Assembly (NCBI RefSeq): GCF_003028415.1 | Contig: NZ_PYSV01000010.1 | Span: forward strand, 62,001-126,000 | Reading direction: 5' to 3' | Length of the DNA: 64,000 bases | DNA from: Deinococcus arcticus | Lineage (GTDB): Bacteria > Deinococcota > Deinococci > Deinococcales > Deinococcaceae | Shown here: piece by piece, positions 57,813 through 64,000 of the stretch | How the letters are laid out: each line of letters opens with the position of its first letter | Numbering within the stretch: position 1 is the stretch's first letter | Translations under genes and position numbers: made by a program | The notes under the pieces: model-generated | Told to the model about the DNA's origin: nothing | Databases searched by the model: none | Seen by the model: only the letters and a program-made list of their open reading frames with translations

Positions 57813-58955
57813 TCATCCCCCCCGAACCACCCCTGCCACCCACCCAAAACTCCCCTTCCGAACCCGCGCTCCCGTTCCTTCATCCAACCTCACCAACCCC
57901 TGCCCCTCCCCCCGGTCCAGCAGTTCCCCCACGAGAACCCCCCGCACCGCCACCCCCCGCTCTGCCGCCTCCACCACCGCCGGAAGATGCCCCTCCAGAA
58001 AGCGAACCCGCCCACTGTCCGGCACCCGGCCATCCGGCAAGGGGGCAGCGGCCCATACGCCCTCCAACGCCACCAGCAGCGGCGGCCCCGCCTCTCCCAG
58101 TTGTGCCTTCAGGTCAGTCAGCACCTGTGTCAGCCCCTCGGCGCCGTTGCGCTCACGTTCAGGCACCGGGCCCACGTCCAGGCCCAGCGGCGCACCCGGG
58201 CGGGCCTGCACCCAGGCGGGCTGGTCGTACCCCACGCCCAGCAGGTCCAGTGGCGTGGCGATGGTGTCCAGGTCCCCGGGGCGCACGGCGTCCAGCAGGG
58301 CGGGGGCGTGCTCGTTCAGCAGGGCCACCACCGGGGCAGGGTAGGCGGCGCGCAGCACGGGCCCGGTACACAGGCCGCTGCGCCACGCGGCCACCAGGGC
58401 CGCGGCCTGCCCGTCGGCGTCGTGGTCGCGGGCAGGCCACGCCGGGGCGAAGTGATGGCCCAGGCCCACCTGCTGCGCGCCGGTTTCGCGCAGCACCCGG
58501 GCCGCAAGGCCGTGCGCCAGCAGGCGGTGGTGGTGCGCCGGGAAGCTGCTCAGGAACGGTGGCGCCGGGGGCGTGCCCAGCGTGGGCCACAGCGTCAAGA
58601 AGGCCGCCGCGCGGTCCGCCAGCGCCTCACCCACCCAAGAGGCGTACTCCTCGAAGCGGGAAGCGGTGTCGCGGGACAGCCAGCCGCCCGCCGCGTCCAC
58701 GGCCGGGGGCAGCTCGCCGTCCAGGCTCAGCCACGGCTGCACGCCCAGGGCCAGCAGGTCGTCGGTCAGGCGGTCGTAAAGGCCCAGCGCCGCCGCGTTC
58801 AGTCGGCCCCGGCCCGTGGGCTGCGTGGCGGCCCAGGGAACGGCAACGCGGGCAGCGCCCACCCCCAGCTCGCGCAGCAGGAACAGGTCGGCGGGTTCAA
58901 GGGGGCCAGGGCCCAGGCCCACCCCCCAGGTCAAGGCGTGCGTCAAGCTCGTCAT
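57813..58955 (-). CDS. GH1-like protein with lost catalytic residues
   Basis: 380 residues. The order of motifs follows family 1 glycosidases: WGVGLGPGPLE, RVAVPWAATQPTGRGRLNAAALGLYDRLTDDLLALGVQPWLSL, SRFEEYASWVGEALADRAAAFLTLW, and at the end RVRFLEGHLPAVVEAAERG and VLVGELLD. The acid/base motif T-x-N-E-P is replaced by LWPTLG, and the nucleophile motif I-T-E-N-G by VALEG. A glycosidase activity is thus unlikely; a binding or regulatory role is possible. CACAAT lies 8 nt before the ATG. Confidence 0.7.
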   Translation of the reverse strand: MTSLTHALTWGVGLGPGPLEPADLFLLRELGVGAARVAVPWAATQPTGRGRLNAAALGLYDRLTDDLLALGVQPWLSLDGELPPAVDAAGGWLSRDTASRFEEYASWVGEALADRAAAFLTLWPTLGTPPAPPFLSSFPAHHHRLLAHGLAARVLRETGAQQVGLGHHFAPAWPARDHDADGQAAALVAAWRSGLCTGPVLRAAYPAPVVALLNEHAPALLDAVRPGDLDTIATPLDLLGVGYDQPAWVQARPGAPLGLDVGPVPERERNGAEGLTQVLTDLKAQLGEAGPPLLVALEGVWAAAPLPDGRVPDSGRVRFLEGHLPAVVEAAERGVAVRGVLVGELLDRGEGQGLVRLDEGTGARVRKGSFGWVAGVVRGG

Positions 58956-59014
58956 CTACCGCCATTGTGCCGGGCGCCGGGACCTGGCTGACCGCCTGTT
59001 CGGTTCCCAGCCCG

Positions 59015-59020
59015 TATACT
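59015..59020 (+). promoter_or_regulatory. -10 element TATACT of hemC
   Basis: TATACT lies 9 nt before the ATG at 59030 (15 nt before a second in-frame ATG at 59036). The leader would be a few nucleotides at most. Confidence 0.55.
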
Positions 59021-59029
59021 GGCCAGGTT

Positions 59030-59959
<930 letters not shown>

Positions 59960-59966
59960 GGGGCGC

Positions 59967-60146
59967 GTGCCGCCGCTGGCCCGCCAGTTGCTGATGGCCC
60001 TGGCCGCCGCCCTGCTGTGGGTGGGCATTGGCCTGTGGCAGCGCACCCGGGGCGGCACCGAGGTGGGGGCCGCGCTGCTGGCCGAACTGCCCCTGGGCGC
60101 GGCGGTGTTCGGACTGGCCCTCGTGTGGGTGCGCCTGCGGCGCTGA
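59967..60146 (+). CDS. Small two-helix membrane protein
   Basis: 59 residues from a GTG at 59967, 7 bp after hemC, with GGGG before it. Helices LLMALAAALLWVGIGLWQ and LLAELPLGAAVFGLALVWVRL enclose a short polar turn (RTRGGTEVG). Possibly co-transcribed with hemC. No family recognised. A longer frame starts at 59940 inside hemC. Confidence 0.5.
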   Translation: MPPLARQLLMALAAALLWVGIGLWQRTRGGTEVGAALLAELPLGAAVFGLALVWVRLRR

Positions 60147-60184
60147 CCCTGCCCGCTGCCCTGCCAGCCCGCCCGCCCCAGCGG

Positions 60185-60190
60185 TAGCAT
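60185..60190 (+). promoter_or_regulatory. -10 element TAGCAT, leaderless start of the asparaginase gene
   Basis: TAGCAT lies 7 nt before the ATG at 60198 and favours it over the ATG at 60189, which overlaps the element. Confidence 0.5.
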
Positions 60191-60197
60191 GCCGGCC

Positions 60198-61163
60198 ATG
60201 TCCACCCCACCCCGGCTCGCGGTGATTCACACGGGCGGCACCATCGCCAGCCGCCCCAGCCCCGATGGGCGCGGCCTGACCCCGCAGCAGCCCCCCAGCC
60301 TGCCGGGCCTGGGCGGCGTGCAGGTCACGGACGCCCAGCCCTTCAACCTGCCCAGCCCGCATGTGACCCCGGCCCACATGGGCCAGCTGGCCGCGCTGAT
60401 CCGCGACCTGGCGCCAGCCCACGACGGCGTGGTGGTCACCCACGGCACCGACACGCTGGAAGAAACCGCCTTTGCCCTGCACCTGCTGCTGGACGTGCCT
60501 ATTCCGGTGGTTCTGACCGGCAGCATGCGCCACGCCGAGGAGGTGTCCTGGGACGGCCCGGCCAATCTGCTGGACGCCGCGCACGTGGCCCTGCACGCCA
60601 GCAGCCGGGGCCGGGGGCCACTGGTGGTGATCGGCGGCGATATTTTCGACGCCCGCACCGTGACCAAGATTCACACCACCGCCGTGGACGCCTTTGGCGG
60701 GTACCCGGGGCCTATTGGCCGCATTGACCGTGACGGCACGCGCGCCCGGGTGCATTACTTCGCCATGCCCGAGCCGCGCGCCACCTACCACCCGGCCCAC
60801 CTGACCAGCCGCGTGGACATCCTGTACGCCTACGCGGGCTGGACGGGCGAGGGCTACGCCGGGGCCGCCGCCCAGGCCGATGGGCTGGTGATCGCCGCCC
60901 TGGGCACCGGCAACCTGCCCGCAGAGCTGCTGCCCCTCATTCAGGCCACCGAGAAACCCGTGGTCATTGCCACGCGCACCCACGCCGGGCCCGTGCTGCC
61001 GGTCTATGGCTACGCGGGCGGCGGCGCCACGCTGGTGGCGGCCGGGGCCATTCCCGCCAGTTTTCTCAACGCCCACAAGGCCCGGCTGCTGCTGCTGATC
61101 CTGCTGGGCCAGGGCCTGAGCCGCGAGCAGATTGCGGCTGTATTTGACCGGGACGAATTTTAA
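60198..61163 (+). CDS. ansA: L-asparaginase
   Basis: 321 residues. The two catalytic threonine motifs are visible: VIHTGGTIASRPS at the start and DGVVVTHGTDTLEETAFAL. Further VVLTGSMRHAEEVSWDGPANLLDA and VVIATRTHAGPVLPVYGYAGGG are typical. Hydrolyses asparagine to aspartate and ammonia. No signal peptide, so cytoplasmic (type I). An R-family repeat starts directly at its TAA stop, which is duplicated at the far end of the repeat. Confidence 0.92.
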   Translation: MSTPPRLAVIHTGGTIASRPSPDGRGLTPQQPPSLPGLGGVQVTDAQPFNLPSPHVTPAHMGQLAALIRDLAPAHDGVVVTHGTDTLEETAFALHLLLDVPIPVVLTGSMRHAEEVSWDGPANLLDAAHVALHASSRGRGPLVVIGGDIFDARTVTKIHTTAVDAFGGYPGPIGRIDRDGTRARVHYFAMPEPRATYHPAHLTSRVDILYAYAGWTGEGYAGAAAQADGLVIAALGTGNLPAELLPLIQATEKPVVIATRTHAGPVLPVYGYAGGGATLVAAGAIPASFLNAHKARLLLLILLGQGLSREQIAAVFDRDEF

Positions 61164-61298
61164 TACGGGTTCCGAAAAATTCCGTAACGAGTTACGGAAT
61201 TTTTTCGACCGAAGGGAGCAGGAAAAGATGCGGATTTCCGGGAATTGGAGGAACATTCGGCTCTTTCCCGGATGTTACGGAAATGAACGGAATCCGTA
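61164..61298 (-). repeat. R-family repeat, copy 4 (inverted)
   Basis: 135 bp with termini TACGGGTTCCG and CGGAATCCGTA (11-bp inverted repeat, one mismatch). Flanked by TAA on both sides (61161-61163, the asparaginase stop, and 61299-61301). Contains a 14-bp hairpin AAAAATTCCGTAAC/GTTACGGAATTTTT that may also terminate the asparaginase transcript. Confidence 0.9.
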
Positions 61299-61406
61299 TA
61301 AGAGGGCCGTGGGCTCTGGGCCATGAGCCATCCCCCAGAACTCATGGCCCATGGCCTGAAAAATCCCGCCCCCCAGCGCACTGGACAGGGCGGGCGCACC
61401 AGCCTC

Positions 61407-62129
61407 TTACGCCAGATCGAGGCGGATCAGGAAGCGGCCACAGCTGGGGCACTTCACCGGGGGCAGCTTGCCCTGGGCGGCTTTCTGCTGCACGTTGACC
61501 GGCAGGTTCACGTTGCAGCCGCTGCAGCGCCCGGCCTTGATCTCCACCACGCCCAGGCCCTTTTTCGCGCGGCGAATCAGGTCGTATTCGCGTACGGTGC
61601 GGGCGTCCAGGGCCCCGACCAGATCGGCGCGTTCCTGGCGGTCGGCGGCGCCCTGGTCGCGCAGGTCCTGGACGCGGGCCTCGTCGCGCGTTTCCAGCTC
61701 GTTCAGGGTGGGGCGCAGGGCGCGGTGCTGGGCGCGCAGGGCGGCCGAGCGCTCGTTCAGTTCCTGCTGCCGGGCCTTTAAGGGGCCCAGGTCCTCTTCC
61801 ATCTCGTCGGCGCGCTCGGAGAGCATCTGAATGCGGCTGCCGTACTGCGACTGCGCGCGGGCATCAAAGGCGTTCTTCTCCTGCTCCTCGCGGGCGCGGG
61901 CAATCTGCTCGCGGGTGCCGGCGAGGTCCAGCTCCTGCTGGCGCACCTGCCGGTCCACGCCTTCCAGGGTAATTTCGGTGTCTTCCAGCTCGTTGTTCAG
62001 GCGCTCCTGCTCGGCGCGGGCTCCGCGCAGATCGTCGGGAATATTGCGTTCCTCGTCGCGCAGGCGGTCGAGGTTCAGGTCCAGCTCCTGAACGCGGTGC
62101 AGGCGGCGAAGGGGAGACGTATCACTCAT
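61407..62129 (-). CDS. Coiled-coil zinc-ribbon protein (CdsZ/HP0958-like)
   Basis: 240 residues from the ATG at 62129. Residues about 5-180 form a long, charged coiled coil (heptads of Leu, Arg and Glu). The end is a C4 zinc ribbon, GRCSGCNVNLP and VKCPSCGRFL. This is the C4-type zinc-ribbon family including Helicobacter HP0958 and Chlamydia CdsZ, with roles in RNA, flagellar or secretion control. In this lineage it has no defined role. TAGACT lies 8 nt before the ATG. Confidence 0.9.
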   Translation of the reverse strand: MSDTSPLRRLHRVQELDLNLDRLRDEERNIPDDLRGARAEQERLNNELEDTEITLEGVDRQVRQQELDLAGTREQIARAREEQEKNAFDARAQSQYGSRIQMLSERADEMEEDLGPLKARQQELNERSAALRAQHRALRPTLNELETRDEARVQDLRDQGAADRQERADLVGALDARTVREYDLIRRAKKGLGVVEIKAGRCSGCNVNLPVNVQQKAAQGKLPPVKCPSCGRFLIRLDLA

Positions 62130-62165
62130 CACTTCGCAGTCTACCCCCCTTCCGGGCACAGACGT

Positions 62166-63410
62166 TCAGGCGGGCGGTGAAGTGGGAATTGGGGCCGCCT
62201 TCATGCGCGCTGGCCGGTACAGGCCCAGATAGATGGCCAGCACGCTGGCGGCGTACATCAGCAGGGTCCAGGCAAACAGCAGCTGAAAGGCGGCCCCAAA
62301 GGGCAGCGCCCCGCGCACCACGCCCGAGAGCACGCTGCTGGCCGCCCAGCCCAGGTCCCAGGCAATCACGTTGACCGCCGAGTACATGGGCCGGTCATCC
62401 TCGGGCAGGGCGGTCATGGCGTAGGCGGAATACACCGGGCCCGCGGCGTTCATCAGGGCGCCGCGCGTGAACAGGGCGGCCGTGACCAGCCACAGGCTGG
62501 GGGCAAAGCCCAGCAGGGCCAGAAACGGCAGACTGGTGGCCTGCACCAGCAGCACGGCCTGCAACTGGCCCAGGCGCCGCACCAGCAGCGGCTGCAGCAG
62601 CGCGGTGGCGGCGGTGGCCAAACTGGTCCAGGCAAACAGTGTGCCCAGTCCCGCGTAACTGATGCCAAACTTGCCCTCGATAAACACGTTCAGAAAGGGA
62701 ATGGTGGCCCCGGCCCCCAGGCCCACCAGAATGTTGGGCAGCACCAGCCGGGCCATGGTGCGCTTGTCCTGCACGCGGAAACTGCGCCCCTCCCGCACCG
62801 TTTTGCCCGTGGGCTTCAGGCCCAGCACGGGCAGCAGGCCCAGCAGTTGCAGGCCGGCAGCCACCGCCAGCGCCGCGCGCAGGGCGCCCAGGCCGTCCGG
62901 CTCGGTGCCGGTCCAGCCTGCGTAGGCCGAGGGCACCTGCCCGCCCAGCAGATTGCCCAGGAACCCGGCTCCGGTCATCAGGGCGCTTTGCACGCTGAAG
63001 AGGGTCACGCGGGTGCGCTCGTTGCTGTGGTTGGCCATGAAGGGTGAGCCCGCCACGATGCTCAGGGCGGCGCCGGCCCCCTGCACGATGGCCCCCAGGA
63101 TCACCAGCACCGGGCCGGTGGCCCCCACCAGCAGCGCGGTGCCCACCAGGCCCAGCGCGGCCCCCACCTTCAGAGTGTGCGCGTTGCTGATGCGCCGGGC
63201 CAGGGCCACGGCCGGCAGGCTCAGGGCGGCCAGGGTGACGGCGGGCAGAGCGTTCATCAGCCCCTGCCACTCGGCGCCCAGGCCCAGGGCGCGCAGGTAG
63301 AAGTTCAGGAACAGGGCCGTGAACGCCTGCGACAGTCCGAACACGAACACCGAGATCAGGAACAGCCACACCTGCCGGGAAAAGTGCCAGGACAGGCCGC
63401 GCCCCTTCAT
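62166..63410 (-). CDS. Major facilitator superfamily transporter
   Basis: 414 residues from the ATG at 63410, which overlaps the nth stop by ATGA; about twelve hydrophobic segments. The first half has LFLNFYLRALGLGAEWQGLMNALP and an ALARRISNAHTLKVG cytoplasmic loop (loop 2-3); a central cytoplasmic loop is basic (GLKPTGKTVREGRSFRVQDKR). Substrate cannot be read; exporters of drugs or sugars share this layout. Being coupled to nth does not indicate function. Confidence 0.88.
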   Translation of the reverse strand: MKGRGLSWHFSRQVWLFLISVFVFGLSQAFTALFLNFYLRALGLGAEWQGLMNALPAVTLAALSLPAVALARRISNAHTLKVGAALGLVGTALLVGATGPVLVILGAIVQGAGAALSIVAGSPFMANHSNERTRVTLFSVQSALMTGAGFLGNLLGGQVPSAYAGWTGTEPDGLGALRAALAVAAGLQLLGLLPVLGLKPTGKTVREGRSFRVQDKRTMARLVLPNILVGLGAGATIPFLNVFIEGKFGISYAGLGTLFAWTSLATAATALLQPLLVRRLGQLQAVLLVQATSLPFLALLGFAPSLWLVTAALFTRGALMNAAGPVYSAYAMTALPEDDRPMYSAVNVIAWDLGWAASSVLSGVVRGALPFGAAFQLLFAWTLLMYAASVLAIYLGLYRPARMKAAPIPTSPPA

Positions 63411-64000
63411 GCCACACCCACCTTGGGGCAAAAGGGATTCATGACGCAGCCCGGGCAGTCGGGCTTGCGGGCCGTGCAGACCCGGCGCCCATGCAGAATC
63501 AGCGCGTGGTGCAGAAACACCCAGCGCTTACGTGGAAAGAGGGCCTGCAGATCGGCCTCCACCTTGTCGGGGTTGGTCTGGGTGCTCAGGGCCAGGCGGC
63601 GGCTCAGGCGGCCCACATGGGTGTCCACAGCAATGGCCGGAAAGCCGTAGGCGTTGCTGAGCACCACATTGGCTGTCTTGCGCCCGGCGCCGGGCAGGGC
63701 CACCACGGCGTCAAAGTCGTTGGGCACCTCGCCGCCGTGGCGCTCCAGAAGCAGCCGGGCCAGCGCCGCCAGATGGCGGGCCTTGGCGCGGTACAGGCCA
63801 ATGCGGCGAATCAGGGGCTCTATGTCCTCGGGCTCGGCCCGGCTCATGGCCTGGGCATCGGGGTAGGCGGCGAACAGGGCGGGTGTGGCCGCGTTCACGC
63901 TCACGTCGGTGGCCTGGGCACTCAGCACCGTAGCCACCAGCAGTTCAAAGGGAGTGCGGAACTCCAGTTCGGTGCGGGCGTCGGGGTACAGGGTCTCCAG
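63407..64000 (-). CDS. nth: Endonuclease III (5' part outside window)
   Basis: 198 codons visible; the start lies beyond base 64000. Base-excision repair glycosylase/AP lyase for oxidised pyrimidines. VLSAQATDVSVNAATP is the helix-1 signature, LPGAGRKTANVVLSNAYG the helix-hairpin-helix with catalytic Lys, and AVDTHVGRLSRRL holds the catalytic Asp. The 4Fe-4S cluster is C-x6-C-x2-C-x5-C in CTARKPDCPGCVMNPFC. Deinococcus species have several nth paralogues; which one this is cannot be told here. Confidence 0.95.
   Translation of the reverse strand: METLYPDARTELEFRTPFELLVATVLSAQATDVSVNAATPALFAAYPDAQAMSRAEPEDIEPLIRRIGLYRAKARHLAALARLLLERHGGEVPNDFDAVVALPGAGRKTANVVLSNAYGFPAIAVDTHVGRLSRRLALSTQTNPDKVEADLQALFPRKRWVFLHHALILHGRRVCTARKPDCPGCVMNPFCPKVGVA

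Overview
This 64 kb window is G+C-rich chromosomal DNA. The gene set is core metabolism and information processing, with tandem acetyltransferases, a Nudix-like gene, DinB-like genes and several families of small non-coding repeats. I infer a Deinococcus-type bacterium. That rests on the overall character, an intein in dnaE, the HspR-type box at dnaK and many start codons lying only 5-9 nt after a TACNCT-like -10 element. No rRNA or 16S sequence is present to confirm it, and I saw no tRNA, CRISPR array or complete insertion sequence.

Layout. 1-0.5 kb: start of dnaK (minus) with a sigma-70 promoter and HspR box. 0.6-2.9 kb: a PAS membrane protein and two tandem three-helix membrane proteins. 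3-8.3 kb: dnaE, carrying a 435-residue intein with LAGLIDADG-type endonuclease blocks and AT-rich extein flanks. 8.3-10.3 kb: an AT-rich island with an ATPase-HNH pair resembling Septu (PtuAB) phage defence. 10.3-16.7 kb: a metzincin-like LysM protein, DUF488, pilT, a DinB-like membrane protein, an MTHFS-like protein, a nitrilase-family protein, a GNAT protein and an orphan WapI-like immunity protein. 16.7-21 kb: an AONS/KBL-family enzyme, menG, a protein with six exact 22-residue repeats, and a PadR/HAAS gene pair. 21-26.6 kb: sucB and sucA (2-oxoglutarate dehydrogenase) and an SMP-30 protein. 26.6-31.5 kb: a secreted protein with three CHRTGS-type domains, an M48 protease, YwbE and an SDR. 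31.5-38.6 kb: the de novo purine operon purC-purS-(cupin)-purQ-(DinB)-(MOSC)-purL-purF. 38.9-47.4 kb: a plus-strand run with an Ada/AlkA repair fusion, a PEP-mutase-like enzyme, a hydrolase, a papain-like protein, three double-GNAT proteins and a Nudix-like protein. 48-49 kb: a VUT/YhhQ transporter and a QueF-like protein. 49-59 kb: a GH31 glucosidase, an RNase H-like protein, pyrE, a heterodimeric ABC exporter flanked by repeats, and a degenerate GH1-like protein. 59-64 kb: hemC, an asparaginase, a CdsZ-like zinc-ribbon protein, an MFS transporter and nth.

The non-coding part is as informative as the genes. Three families of small repeats recur: R (4 copies, TACGG termini, TNA target duplications), X (3 copies, structured, with compensating base changes) and Y (3 copies, two bracketing the ABC exporter in direct orientation). 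Several R and X copies meet genes exactly at the stop codon. The best candidate for an accessory biological system is the Septu-like pair; the best candidates for something undescribed are the X/R structured elements, the 22-residue repeat protein and the AT-rich patches bordering the dnaE intein.
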